Counted from the first letter of the stretch, positions 22,788-34,399 are shown. The stretch: 64,000 nucleotides of DNA from Melampsora larici-populina 98AG31 (GCF_000204055.1 NW_006768818.1:457526-521525); one strand, 5' to 3'. A program made the numbers and translations. The notes: generated by a model from the sequence alone, not told the origin.

Positions 22788-23204
22788 CAGCCGTTGTAAG
22801 ATCTATCGGCAGATTTTTAGATCATTGTGTTGTTGCCAGATTTAATGTAGAGGTCAAAAACTCCAAAAAACCCTTTTGAGACTGATAACTCTACTGCCCA
22901 TTTAGGGGATACAAAGTTAAATCTGGGATTTTTTTCCCAGTTTCCCAGTTTGTTTATGGCTGTGTTTGGTACTTTCCCACGCTCTCCCAGTTTCCCAGTT
23001 TCCAAAATACAGCCAAAAACGGAAACTGGGAAACTGGGAAAAAAATCCCAGCTTTAACTTTGTATCCCCTAATTGGTCAGATCTAGCACAAGAACAATTG
23101 AGTTACTCTCAAAGTGACATAATTTTCGAGTTTTTGACTTCAAAAGTTAAATCTGGCGACGACACAACTTTTCAAAAATCTGCCAGTAGATATTACAACA
23201 GCTG
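22788..23204. mobile_element. Outer MITE with 60-base TIRs, TA target duplication
   Basis: CAGCCGTTGTAA.. at the left and its complement ..TTACAACAGCTG at the right form arms of about 60 bases (they include GGCAGATTTTT and GCCAGATTTAA) with about ten mismatches. TA flanks both ends (22786-22787 and 23205-23206). A second, less diverged MITE lies inside. Confidence 0.75.
22905..23069. mobile_element. Inner MITE, 165 bp, near-identical 47-base TIRs
   Basis: GGGGATACAAAGTTAAA and CTGGGATTTTTTTCCCAG, followed by TTTCCCAGTTT, are repeated inversely at the right end with a single mismatch in 47 bases. TA flanks it at 22903-22904 and 23070-23071. The short centre contains TTTGGTACTTTCCCACGC. High arm identity implies a recent insertion into the older outer MITE. 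Confidence 0.85.
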
Positions 23205-23589
23205 TACCTACTTTAATTTGAACTCATTTCAATCATATTCATCACATTAAACCAACTTATGATACCCAATATTTGAATTTGGCATATGTTTCTACTTCAA
23301 GCATTCAAAGGAACTCTCTGTGAAATTAGGCTCTAGTATGACTTTCTATATCATTGATTCATATTGATTCTTGATTTTAATATCTTGATACTCTTGATAT
23401 GTACACCTGAGTTTAATTGAAAAAATCATGGAATTTGATTTCTTTCACTCATCAATAAGTCTTCACCAGTTTCCAAACATCTTTAAATCCGTCAAGTTCT
23501 GTAATTTTACCATTTGCTCTACTTTTCAGATAAATATGTAGTTGGGACTCAGAGGTATATAATCATCTTTGAGTATTTGATGATAATCA

Positions 23590-24395
23590 CACAAAGTTTT
23601 TGATGCACTGGAAAACAACAAATTTTGTTGGCACTTTCCTGAATCCAAGAGAGGATTCCAAAAGGACCAATATGTGTAGGTTGAGCAGACACACCACTCT
23701 TTTCTTTGGCCTGAAGGATATTTGTCTGTAAGGTACATGGGTATGGAGGAATGAAAGAGTCCCCAGCCAAACATTTCTGGCTCACACACCAAATTATGTG
23801 TATAAGGCATAAGTCCCTCTCTCAACTACTTGTTTGTCCAAGAGGGACTCTGTTAAGTTAGCTTATGCTGTATCCCCCACATTTGGTATGTGAGCAAGAA
23901 ACTTTTGGCTGGAGAGTTTTTCAACACACCATATAAACTTCTTACCCTAAAAATAAACACCCCTAGACCAAAGAAAGGTCTTAGGTTCCCCTCAACCTGC
24001 ATACATTCATGTATGTAACTGTGTATTGAATGCAATGATTGTAGAGCAATGGAAGGCTGAAGTTTGCAGAAAACTCCAAGATCTCTCAGAAAGCTGTCTG
24101 ACCTGTCAAAAGCTCGCACCAGGCAGGCTGAATGGTTACACATTTTCAAGTTTTTCTGTAGTGCTTTCCTAAAACCAAGAGAGAGATATCAAAGATTAAG
24201 AACCAGTATGTGTAGGTTGGTGGGCACAGACAACCTTTCCTTGGTACAAAGGTGTTTTATTTGTAGGGTAAGAATTTATGGTGGGTTGAAAAGCTCCCCA
24301 GCCAAATTTTTCTTGCTCACAAAACTTGATGGCTTAAGTCCCTCTCTCACAGGCTTTCTTGCCAAGAGGGACTTTTTTAGGTTAGATATTACACT
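23590..24395. repeat. Three related repeat copies, two direct and one inverted
   Basis: Copy A (about 23590-23830, +), copy B (about 23860-24060, inverted) and copy C (about 24150-24395, +) share CC-AGCCAAA-TTTCTTGCTCAC, ATGTGTAGGTT and a GGTGTTTTATTT-like word. Copies A and C end in an AAGTCCCTCTCTC...GAGGGACTT foldback, and A and B are mirror images about it. The same foldback occurs again at 37104-37144. Their class is unclear; a foldback element is likely. Confidence 0.5.
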
Positions 24396-24486
24396 AACTA
24401 TCTAAATATGTTTGATATAAATAAAATCTACAACATCTTTTGTGTTTCCTCTTGTACCAGATCAATGAGCTTGTACAACATGTACA

Positions 24487-25188
24487 TCAGAAAATAAGAA
24501 AACATGAGAAATAAAAATAACAGGCTTGCATAGCAGTATGACAGTTTTGATTCCAATTATCTAAGTATGTCTTTAGGTGAGTAAATCTTCCTGTTGCTTG
24601 GATGTATTGTGCTAAGTATGGGAACACTTTAGGTGTGTCTAAGACTAAAGTAAGAGCACAGCTGCTGCTTTTATGTTGACTTTCATTTTTTCTTCTTTTA
24701 ATTGTTTTATAACTTCCTGTACTCTGTGTTTGTTGTATTTCATGCAATAAATCAGAAAATGGGCTGGTGTTTCTGTTGCTTGACATGTTTTGCACTTCTC
24801 AGTTTCCTCTACTTTTATCCAGAATAGGAATTTGTTTTTTAAGGGCTCATTCCATGATATCATTGGCTTATTCTCTTATCTGGGCCAACATTGCCTTTCC
24901 TTTTTGTTGCATCCTGTGGATGTGAGACTTGTATGTTAGTTTTGGTTCAAGCAAGAGGCCTGGTCATCCAAGTATCACTAGTTGATGTTGAAGGGTTTGT
25001 CTGCAAAACATTTGACTTGGCTTCTTGTGTTTACTGTGTGTGAAATGCATCAGTTGAGCTACTTTTTGATCAAATAATGCTCCATGTTGTCTTCCCCATT
25101 CCAAAAATATGTAACCCTCTTCCTCTGACTCCAAGACATTGAGGTCAAACTTCAAAGTATGTGTCACATCATCAATAAGTCCTAACAA
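24487..25188 (-). pseudogene. Degenerate non-LTR (LINE) retrotransposon fragment
   Basis: Two minus-strand frames in the correct order resemble the end of a LINE polyprotein. 25188-24964 has the reverse-transcriptase catalytic strand (GLIDDVTHTL, with the DD pair) followed by WGRQHGALFD and LMHF. 24863-24645 has the C-terminal CX2CX7HX4C finger (CKTCQATETPAHFLIYC). The stretch between them is frameshifted or deleted and no full ORF remains. Resemblance is to fungal Tad-like elements, by remembered motifs. Confidence 0.6.
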
Positions 25189-25249
25189 AACAAAATATCA
25201 GCATTCATCAGTAGAGAGGAATTGTTGTATAATGTTACCAACAGTGGTG

Positions 25250-26570
25250 ATCCCTGGGGAAGCCTCTCAAAGTATTTGACCACAGAAAGGATATTAGATG
25301 ACATCAAAAGGATCGAGTCTGAGATACTTGGACTTTTTAAGTTTTGGGGCTTTGAAGGCTGGTTGCTATAGACAAAAGAAGATATTGGAAATACAGTTAT
25401 TGGTCAAGGATAGCTGAGATTTTATTTACCAAGAATTTCATGAAGAATTTCATGTCTTACAGCAGATGAGTAGAACATCCAGTTTGTACCATTCTTGATC
25501 TGACCCTGCTCCTATGACCAACATAAACCTATGTACTGGGGAGATTCTTTTGTATGTCTTGATCCTTTCAGAGAAATCAACCACCTCATCCAGGATAATC
25601 TTCTAAATTTTAGCCCTATGGTATCAATCAAGCCAATATGATATCACAATCTCTAGGAGACCAATGGACTATTCAACATCTTGGCTCAGAAAAAAATATG
25701 AATTTTATGGTGAGATGAGTAAGAAAGATCAGGGAGGTTTACCTAAGTTCTTTAGGTTTGAAATGGGTACACAAGGAAAACTATAGCTGACAGCAGCATT
25801 CCAATGCTGGGACTGGATATCATTGAATTTTTTGCTACATTTAGACAAAAATTAAGGGAAATCTATGAGCCTCAACATGGTGTCCAAGCTTGAAGGGAAA
25901 ATCTTCCTACAGACGTTAAGGGCAATATGAAAACAAGTAACAATTATACTGCTGAAAAGTTCTTTACTTCAACATTTATGGGAATTTTGACTTCCTTTCA
26001 TAGGGAGAGGCAAATGGATCTTGGGCTCCTATAATCCAGAGAGGATGGGATCTTCAAACATACTTCAATAGATGGCTGAGCTGTTTTTCAAAAACTGAAT
26101 ATTCAGTGATTCCACACAAACCAGGCCATAGGGCAGAAATTTTTGATTGGTATGATGAAAGGATGACAATAGCCTATCTGGGGGCTTTGAAAAATATCAA
26201 TAGTGAATCTCCTCAGCTGGTCTGGTGTCTTTTATTCCCAGTTGTTTTCAATAGCTGTGTTCAAACCAAACCCGTTTGACTCAAAAACCCAGTACACCCA
26301 GTTGCGTTTTTGGTGGTAACTTTGTGTATCTAGTGACAGCTCTTGACAGCTTCCAGCCAAAAAGTCAACTGGGTGTACCGGGTTTTTGTGCAACCGGGTT
26401 TGGTTTGAACACAGCTAATGCTACAAGGGTCTTGTCACCACCAAACATACCTGCCATATGTGAAGAAGAAAAATCTGAAACATTACTCACTAGCATTCAA
26501 GTTGTTTTAAAAGGACACTACACAATTCCAGACTTAAGAATATTGAATACAAGGCCTATGACATGAAAGG
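25250..26570 (+). pseudogene. Decayed copy of the adjacent secreted-protein gene
   Basis: The sequence matches the 27580-28670 part of the downstream gene in the same order: TTTGGGGCTTTGAAG, CCCTGCTCCTATGACC, CAACATTTATGGGAATTTTGA, CTTCAATAGATGG and ATGACAATAGCCTAT. It has stops, frameshifts and deletions and no long frame. A MITE (26254-26415) splits it near the end; the match continues beyond it with GTCTT-CACCACCAAAC. It is a tandem, same-strand duplicate that lost its 5' half next to a LINE fragment. Confidence 0.75.
26254..26415. mobile_element. MITE, 162 bp, TA target duplication, inside the pseudogene
   Basis: GCTGTGTTCAAACCAAACCC begins the left arm, and the right arm is its complement with a few mismatches over about 50 bases (AAAAACCC-GTACACCCAGTTG included). 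TA flanks it at 26252-26253 and 26416-26417. It has no coding capacity. Confidence 0.85.
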
Positions 26571-26773
26571 ATTTGTACTTTCCCCTCCAAACTTGCCTGA
26601 ATGACTGTATTGTAAAAGGTTGAACTACACATATCTATGTGACAAAGATATACTGGTTTTCAAACAGATCACTTTTACAGTTGGGACAGAACTTGTTCAA
26701 GATGAGATGTTTTTAGATTTTGATCCGATATATAAATCCTCCAAAGCAGAAAGAAACCACTCAAAATCCCCTC

Positions 26774-28717
26774 ATGGCTAATCTACATATTTCTGTTACA
26801 TTTGTCCTTGCACTGTGCTTAAAGCTCATATCCTCATCCTTGTATGATTTAATTGAAACTCCACAAACATCACACATTTTAGGTGAAGAAGACAAATCAA
26901 CCCCCAATATTGTGTCAAATTCATTCATCACAGAGGTCCCTAAGGCAGACAATCATCTAACATCTTTTGAGAGGGAGATCAATGATATACTTGGAACCCC
27001 TGGATACATAGAATATGGCTTGGAAGACAATCTGCTCCATACCTTACATCACACACATTCCAGTCCCTTGCTTCCTGAGAAGGAACACAAATATTTCACA
27101 ATGGGGGAAGGGGGAGACCATCATCATCAACATGTGGAGTTTCCAATGACTCCTTTTGAAAGGGATGAACAATCTGCAGGATATGCTTGTGTAAGTGACA
27201 TTGGAGATGTAGAAGATAGCTTGGTCAAGGAGGTAGATCACTTGAATCACAAAACATTTGAAGCCCACAATTTGAAAACTTCAAAAAAGCCCCATCAGAC
27301 ATCAAGAGTTGTGGAACTCAAGAAGAACAAGCGCAAGGATAGGTCTGAGGATGCAGATCCTGGGTGGTCAAATTCAGGTCTAAATGACAAAATCTCTTCA
27401 AAAGGTGGTGTATATCTCCATGACATTCTACAGAATCATTATAAAATTGAAGAAAAATCATTGATACGTGAACTTCAATGGCAAGCCCAATTGGTACTTT
27501 GGCATTCACCTGGTCTTTCTGCCACTATCAAGGCACACTTCCAGGCCTTTGAAGATCATTCCAAAAACAATTTAGCAAATGATTGGAAATTTTTCTTCAG
27601 TAGTGAAAGGATTTCAGTGGCAATCAAACGTATTCACTCTGAGATAGCTATGGGATTCTTTGGGGCTTTGAAGACTGTCTGCTATGGACAAAAGGGGATA
27701 CCAGAGATGAGATTGTTGGTTGAAGATGGCTGGGACTTCCTTTACAAATACTTTCATGATGAATTTCAGATCTTACAGAAGAACAATGTACTTTTACCAT
27801 CTTCAATCTTACCCTGCTCCTATGACAGAGATAAAGCTATTGGGGAAATTCTGTCACATGTATTGACCATTCCAGAGAAATCATCCATATCATCCAGGAT
27901 AATCTTCCAACTCTTGAAAAGATGGTATCAATCAAGCAAATTCAATAGTGCAATTTCTAGGATCCCAATCAACTATTCAACATTCCTTGAAAATTGTCAT
28001 GTTATATACAATCGAGGAAGGAAAAAGATTAAAATAGATGGTGGGAAGACTAAAAAAGAACAGGATGATTTGTTTAAGTACTTCAGGGTTGAGATGAGGA
28101 GACAAGGAGAAAGCTTGATTCAAAAGGGCCTCACACCACTGGGAAAGGACATGAAAACATTTTTTGCTACACTCAAACTTAAAATGGGTGACATATATGT
28201 ATCTCAAGATGGTGAAAAAGGTGCAAGGAAAGATCTTCCTTCTTCAGTTGTTAAGGAGGATATCAAAATAATCAATAAAGCCATTGAAATAGCTGAAAAG
28301 TCTATCACTCCAACATTTATGGGAATTTTGAGTACTTTGCATACAAAGGGTAAAATGGATGAATCTTGGTCTCTTATGATTCAGAGTGGATGGAACCACC
28401 TTCAAACATACTTCAATAGATGGATTAGCTTTTTGTCAAAACCTGAATACTCGGTAATTTTACCCACAAAAGGCAAGAAAGTTCAAGATATTGATTGGGC
28501 AGATGACAAAATGACAATAGCCTATTTAGGAACATTGAGAGACATCACCAATGTACCTACCAACTTGGTCTGGTTTCTTTTAGATCTATGGTTTGATTGT
28601 ATCACTGAGTCAAAACACAGTGAAATTCAAAATTTGTCAACTAAAGTCTTACCACCAAACAGGGAATTTTTGAGGAACAATTACATGGCATGTGTAATCT
28701 CCCACAGGAAATCTTAG
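26774..28717 (+). CDS. Large predicted secreted protein with internal duplication
   Basis: An intronless frame of 647 residues starts at the ATG 26774; the upstream extension has only a TTG. A TATATAAAT word (26729-26737) precedes it. The N-terminus (MANLHISVTFVLALCLKLISS) is a signal peptide. Residues 20-200 are acidic and His-rich, then basic (KKNKRKDR). Residues about 293-390 and about 516-610 are homologous to each other: MGFFGALKTVCYG / MGILSTLHTKG, EDGWDFLYKYF / QSGWNHLQTYF, RDKAIGEILSHV / DDKMTIAYLGTL, FQLLKRWYQ / WFLLDLWFD. So the protein has two copies of an unrecognised helical domain of about 100 residues. I know of no named family. Intronless structure in an intron-rich neighbourhood and a decayed tandem copy upstream suggest a lineage-specific expanding family. 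Confidence 0.75.
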   Translation: MANLHISVTFVLALCLKLISSSLYDLIETPQTSHILGEEDKSTPNIVSNSFITEVPKADNHLTSFEREINDILGTPGYIEYGLEDNLLHTLHHTHSSPLLPEKEHKYFTMGEGGDHHHQHVEFPMTPFERDEQSAGYACVSDIGDVEDSLVKEVDHLNHKTFEAHNLKTSKKPHQTSRVVELKKNKRKDRSEDADPGWSNSGLNDKISSKGGVYLHDILQNHYKIEEKSLIRELQWQAQLVLWHSPGLSATIKAHFQAFEDHSKNNLANDWKFFFSSERISVAIKRIHSEIAMGFFGALKTVCYGQKGIPEMRLLVEDGWDFLYKYFHDEFQILQKNNVLLPSSILPCSYDRDKAIGEILSHVLTIPEKSSISSRIIFQLLKRWYQSSKFNSAISRIPINYSTFLENCHVIYNRGRKKIKIDGGKTKKEQDDLFKYFRVEMRRQGESLIQKGLTPLGKDMKTFFATLKLKMGDIYVSQDGEKGARKDLPSSVVKEDIKIINKAIEIAEKSITPTFMGILSTLHTKGKMDESWSLMIQSGWNHLQTYFNRWISFLSKPEYSVILPTKGKKVQDIDWADDKMTIAYLGTLRDITNVPTNLVWFLLDLWFDCITESKHSEIQNLSTKVLPPNREFLRNNYMACVISHRKS

Positions 28718-29589
28718 CTCTTATCTTCTTCTTGGAAATATCATAGATACAATTCTTCTTTTCTTCTAGTGAAAATGTTTTACTCCATGAATTTGCAAAA
28801 CTGTAGATCTCTTGTTTGCCTTATGATCTTTACACTTGTATTCCAAAGGTGGTACTATCACTTTAACCAACCCTAATCGAACTAAGGATCTGAAATGCTC
28901 AGAATGAAATAGCATTCAAGCTTTCTTGACCTACACCCACAATCCCCCCAGATATATACATTGATCTTGTTTTCTTGCTTGAAACCTTCTCAATTATTCC
29001 TTTCAATCATTTGCAATCTTAACATCTTATATTATCATTTGACCTTTCAATATCTGATGTACCTGTAACTTCCATTGGAAAACACAATTTATCTTTGGCA
29101 TTTGTGATGGCAAAGTCCCCTAAAAACAACAAAAGAGGTTGTATTCAAGTGGATGGATCATATTTAAAGATCCTACAAAATGGACTGGTTCAAACTTGCA
29201 GTTCACTCAATAACCTACCCATTGTTCAATCAGTGAAAAAAAAACCAGTGAAACACAAGGAAAGGGACCAAATCCAAATATCCACTTAACTTCAACCATC
29301 ATCAAGTTTGTTCAAGTTGAAAAACACACACACACTAAATCATAACTGTGCCTACATCAAAAGGCTACTCTGAATTCTTCAAGTTTTCAAAACTCTCTAC
29401 AAAATCCTGGACCCACATCAGGAGCAATCACATTCCAGAACAAAAGCATGGCCTTATATACAAACCTCATGATCATAATGGTTTTTTTTGTTTTTGAAAA
29501 ATGATAATTCCTTATCACACCTCTATGTATTCATCTTAATTTTTGGTAATAGATACAAAAGAGAAAATTCAACTTTGATCATGAACTTA

Positions 29590-29734
29590 GGGCGCGTTCA
29601 CTTAAGCAATTTCTGGTGAGAAATCACATTCTTCAAAATTTAAAGTGTCTATTTGGTGGCGCATGTTTCATTTTTGTATTAAAAAAATCACAGAATGTGA
29701 TTTCTGGTCAGAAATTCCTTAAGTGAACGCGCTC
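29590..29734. mobile_element. MITE, 145 bp, TTA target duplication (Harbinger-like)
   Basis: GGGCGCGTTCACTTAAG at the left and CTTAAGTGAACGCGCTC at the right begin arms of about 45 bases (ATTTCTG-AGAAATCACATTCT). TTA is duplicated at 29587-29589 and 29735-29737, as for Tourist/PIF-Harbinger MITEs. Confidence 0.8.
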
Positions 29735-29984
29735 TTAGAAAATCACAATTTAACACACCTCAAAACCAATTTTTCATAAAACATCACATTTTTTTTGGTA
29801 ACACAAAAGTTCATCTAGCAAGAATACTTCTCAGATCATACTATGACTCTACTCAATCCCACCTAAACATTCTCATTCACTTTCAACCCCAAGTAAACCC
29901 AATCCATACAATCTTTAGAAAAAGATTAAACCAAAAAACCATATTGATATTTCTTATATTATTCATATATCCAAAAAAACATCT

Positions 29985-30053
29985 CACATCACATCACAAC
30001 ACAACACATCACACATCACAACACATCACACATCACATCACAACACAACACAA
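29985..30053. repeat. CACATCACAA-type microsatellite
   Basis: Imperfect alternation of CATCACA and CAACACA units over about 70 bases. Confidence 0.8.
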
Positions 30054-30866
30054 AATTATATAACCCCTCAAAACAACAATTAATTTTACAAAATAGAGTC
30101 TTGCAAAAAAAGAAAGCAAAAGATCAGAAAAGAAAATCAATCCAACAAAACACTTCCTTGAAAAAACCTTTTTCTTTCCTTCTTTCTTTCTTTCCATTTA
30201 CAAAATATTACAAAAGGTGGTAAAAAAAAGGTATTTAAAAAAAAAGGTATCTTGAAAAAGTAATCCAAAAAGGTTTCCAAAAAAAAATGAAAAAAACCAA
30301 GAGAGATAACTCAAAGAAAACTCAAAGGAAAAAACTAAAACCAAACCACAAAAAGAAAACAAAAAAACCTTTATTCAAAAAAAATCAAAACCAAATCAAA
30401 TCAAAATCAAATCGAATCAATCAAGAACGAAAAAAAAAGAAAAAAAGTTAAAAACAAAAATCCAAACTTGAGTTTTTCCTTCTTTTCCTTCTTTTACATC
30501 TTTAATTCTTTTCTTTGTTTGTTTGATTGACAACAGAAAAAAATAACAAAGAAATTATGAAAACTGAAAAAGAGGAAGAGATGATATGATAATAATGAGA
30601 AAAAAGAACGAAGTAAAGAGTTCCCAAAGAAAAAAAAATTCAAATGATTTTCTTCTTATTCTTTTGATTTCCTTTCCCAAAAGAAAAATCCTTTCCCAAA
30701 AGAAACCAAAAGAAAAACCAAAAAAAAACCAACTATTTTTTTCAATATAAAAAAAAGGATATCCATTACGAACCCCACCTGAGCCCAAGACCCACAGCAG
30801 AACCAAAAGCACAAGAAGAACCCTCATGAAACCAAACCCACCAAAAAATCCCACAATCACAAGTTC

Positions 30867-32541
30867 TCATTTCACTTTCCTAACTCTCAACGGACTAGTA
30901 TGATCATACTGAACCTGAATTGGAGCTCTACCGTTTTGAGCCATCGGATTTGCAGATCTCAAAGAACTAGCATGATGGTTTTGCAAGTGTTGTGTTTGAG
31001 AATGTGAATGTGGATGTGGTTGTGTTTGTTGATAAGTTTGTGGTGGTGGTTGTGATGATGATGGTGGGGCTCTAAGTTGGTTTTGTGCCATAGCTCTCAA
31101 TCCAACTTGAGGTCTACTTTCATACCCAGATGAACCATGTGGAGAACCTCTGGAACCAGTTTGTAAGACTTGTTGATCATAAGCGTATGAACCTCCGGGT
31201 GGAACACGTGTTGAAGAAGTTCCGTTTGGAATCGGTCTAGATCCATTAGGAACCGGTCTTGAAGTAGAAGGATGGTATGATCCTTCATTCGGCCCTCGAT
31301 TCGGTGTGGTAGGCAATCGATGACTATCATTCGAACTTCTCGAACTACCTTGTGAGCTAGCCATCGATTGTGGATGATGTGGTTGAGGTCCAGGAAAAGG
31401 TCTTCCACCCACCGGTGGTGCAGGTGGACCCCTTCCTGCCGGACTAGGTGATGACACAACAGGATATTGAGCTCGACTAGGTCCTGGATTCGTAGGAGGA
31501 GTTCTAACTTTTTGACTATCAGCATGATAGATTGCAGGTCGGATTGGAGCGGGTCCAGGTGGGTTTTGGACATTTCCAGTCGGATGTAATTGACGGATCG
31601 GAGCCGATTGTGGGTTAGGTAATCGAATCGATCCTGTATCTCTAGACAACTTCACACCAGCTGCTTCGGCTGCTTTGGTGATCTCATCATCTAAGACATT
31701 TAATGAAGCACAAATCAAGATCCCTGAAAGATCAAAACCAAAGAATGAGTGAATTGAGTAATGTTGTTGAAGAGTTGTTTGGAAAAGAACCTTACATTCT
31801 ACCATATCTTCATTTCCATCACCTAATGTCTTCCATACAGCTTTCTCTTCATCTGTTTTTCCAGTCACACTGATTCTCGTTTCACCAGACCCACCTTGAT
31901 GTTTCATAATCTTACCAAATTCAATCCGTTTAGGAGGAATAAGATGTCCAGCATACCTAATCATGAAAAAGAAAAAGTCAAAAAGAGATTGGTTTGTTTG
32001 ATATCAGTCGGTTTAAACCAAAATGAATTGATAAATCGATTTGAGATGAAAGAAAGAAAAAGACTAACGTAAAATAAAATAAAGTCCACCAGGGAGAATT
32101 CGGATTAGGTTTACTAACTTGAAACAAAGGTTGTTCGACTTGTTGATTATCAGGATTAGGTAAAGTAAGTTTATAAACCGGATTCTGAATTCCTTCATTC
32201 CTAATAGTCCATCGTAAGTTTCTAGAAGCTTCACACCTAATAGCATTCCTATCATTCCTATCATTCGAATGATGATGAGAAGAACCAGAACTAGGTTGAC
32301 TATTACTTTCATGACTATTAGGTCTTTTTGAATTGGAAGATGAAGGTGGAAAGAGTTTAGCTACACATAAATCACCTTGATCAGATGGAGTAAGTAAATA
32401 GTTTTCTCGATTATAGTTTGTGTGTAGATAAGTATATAAGATTTGATGAGGTTTTCCAAGTGGAGTGATGATTAAAGTAGGTAAATGATCTGGAATGGGT
32501 TTATGAGTAGGTGAAGTATAAATCGCATAAGTAGCTGACAT
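30867..32541 (-). CDS. Conserved-looking fungal protein, globular N-terminus and disordered tail
   Basis: Exons 32069-32541, 31796-31956 and 30867-31723 (minus strand) give 496 residues; phases (2, 1) and signals (GTTAGT..ATTAG, GTAAGG..TTTCAG) agree. The second intron happens to be open in frame, but removing it restores VEWILICASLNVLDDEI. Residues 1-240 are globular-looking: an N-terminal part (MSATYAIYTSPTHKPIPDH), a Ser/His/Asn-rich insert, then LFQVSKPNPNSPWWTLFYFTYAGHLIPPKRIEFGKI, which I believe is conserved among basidiomycetes but cannot name. Residues about 245-496 are Pro/Ser/Gln/His-rich with no regular domain and end RVRKVK. There is no signal peptide. Function unknown. Confidence 0.75.
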
Positions 32542-33246
32542 GATGATGGGTTGGATTGGTATTTTGATGAATTGGTATTGATGATTGATGTTTGATGATT
32601 TCTGAATGGTAATCGATGTTGATTTGAAGTGATTGAATGGGTTTGAATGGTAAAGAAGTTGAATGAATCGATCAAGAATTGTTAAAAAGTATGATTAGTT
32701 TATTAAAGAAGTAAAGAGTAAGCCAGTCAATCAAATCAAACTCAAAACTTGAAAATTAAAAATTCAATTTCAATTCTCTTTAACAACCAAACTCACCAAT
32801 TAAAACCTCTAAATCTAACTTAGTATGTAACCTTAATCTGAAACTCAAACTCTTAATTTAGTAGATTGACCTAATCAACCGATTTCGTCATTCTCATCTC
32901 AACCAATCCAAATCCAAATCCAAATCCAACTCATTCTCACTCACTTTCTCTCATCATCTTCATCATCCAAAGAATCACAAACAAACAAGCTCATCATGAC
33001 GCAAACCAGAGCACATCTATCGTACAATAAATCATCAATAAGCATCCTCAATTTCACAGAATTCAAAAATGGCTCATGTGACTCGTGAGATCCGAACGGG
33101 AGGCACATCTTTTATCTTGGTTTCGTGCATGGGGCATCTCTGTTGCATGCATGCATGGGAAGGAAACTTCCAACTTCCTCAGACACCGACGTGAGAAATC
33201 CAAAGATCAAAAAACCACACTCGTGTCTAGTGACCGAGCGCATGTA
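32542..33246. other. Promoter-side spacer
   Basis: 5' flank of the minus-strand gene at 30867-32541, rich in C/T runs (CAAATC repeats near 32915). A plus-strand ATG at 32996 is followed by a frame that closes within 35 codons. A GCATGCATGCATG run lies near 33147. No gene is supported. Confidence 0.4.
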
Positions 33247-33708
33247 CAGTGGGTAAACCCGAGTACGTGTTCCGACCTGCCCTGCAAAATCCAATTTCAC
33301 CTTTTGGGGCAATGTCGGGGCACTCAATCTGAATGTTTGAGACTGGCACCCAGACCATTGAAAAGGTATTGCTTTGATGAATCTAGGAATATGGTTTTGG
33401 AGACCAAAAATATGATTTTACTCTTTTAGGGGTTTGGATTTTCGGACCTAGGCCTCAATTAGGTACCTAGCTAGCTACTTAGCAACGCACTAGGCCCATA
33501 ATTTGATGAATATGGTGGCTCAAGTGGCAAATAACCTCCAAATTTGCCTTTTTTTGAAAAAAAAAACAAACTTTTGCAACCTAGCACCACCCCTCGACCT
33601 TCTTCTCCCGCCAAAAAAAGCAGAAAAAATGGCAAAAAAATCTCAAAAATTTCGGACCCAAAGCTCTATGCAGGGTGGCTTGGAACACGTACTCGGGTTT
33701 ACCCACTG
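33247..33708. mobile_element. MITE, 462 bp, TA target duplication
   Basis: CAGTGGGTAAACCCGAGTAC and GTGTTCC at the left are repeated inversely at the right end (GGAACAC.. ending CCCACTG); the arms match perfectly for 27 bases and loosely for about 15 more (CCCTGCA). TA flanks it at 33245-33246 and 33709-33710. The interior is noncoding. Confidence 0.85.
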
Positions 33709-34254
33709 TATAGACAAGAGAGTTTCCCTCTCAGATAGAACAACAAATCAAATGTACTTATGTAGTCCAGACTCCAGTCCAACATAAATCAAAGTCCCCC
33801 CCGAGTCCAGAACTTTTGGCCATTTTTTTGTTTTTGATCATCACATATGAGGCTCACAGACCCCATCAAATCTAAGTTGGAAGCCACAAGGATCTTTATT
33901 TTTAACTTGTAAATCTCCTCTTATATTTTTACCATCCATTGTATTGATCAAGCTCACTCAGAAAAGAGTTATAAAAAGCTGTATGTAGCTGGACCAACAA
34001 GTTTAATACAAGACCTCTAAACTCGTAGCATGCAGATATCTCCAAAAAACACACTGTTCAAGAAATCCCAATAGCAGCAAGTCTATGTATGCACAATGAA
34101 GACCTGAAACCGGGACCAGGAAATGTACAAGATGTCATTAAGTTGTGTGCGACAGGAAGTAAGATCTTATGAGATATGGTCCATGGAACCCTCATGAGCA
34201 AAAACAAAAAAGTGGCCAAAAATCTTGTTGTTGTGAGTTGAAAACCTTGACATA
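33709..34254. other. Spacer between two transposable elements
   Basis: AT-rich. The minus frame 34058-34336 crosses into the next element and is not called. Confidence 0.5.
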
Positions 34255-34399
34255 CACCATGGGGCGGCCGGCATGTGAAGATCAGGTGAAATTGGCCTCT
34301 GCCAATAAATCCTAGGCTCTTCACACTATGCCACATCTACCAGCTACACATGATAGCCAGTGTGACCATCACCCAACATGGCCACGTGATCACAAGGTG

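Larger units (their letters stand above)
28718..30866. other. AT-rich spacer with a MITE and simple repeats
   Basis: Holds the MITE at 29590-29734, the CACATCACAA-type microsatellite at about 29985-30053 and purine-rich runs at 30100-30560. The frame at 29107-29289 (ATG, 60 codons) and the minus frame at 30555-30860 are not convincing. Confidence 0.5.

Noticed and set aside
29095..29289. Basic plus-strand frame of about 60 codons
   Set aside because: Short, lysine-rich and without context; AT-rich spacer often gives such frames.
30555..30860. Minus-strand frame with a hydrophobic, Phe-rich chain resembling a signal peptide or membrane protein
   Set aside because: It lies in a poly-T/poly-A-like 3' flank; the Phe/Leu/Ile composition follows from the AT-rich run and no domain or splice support exists.
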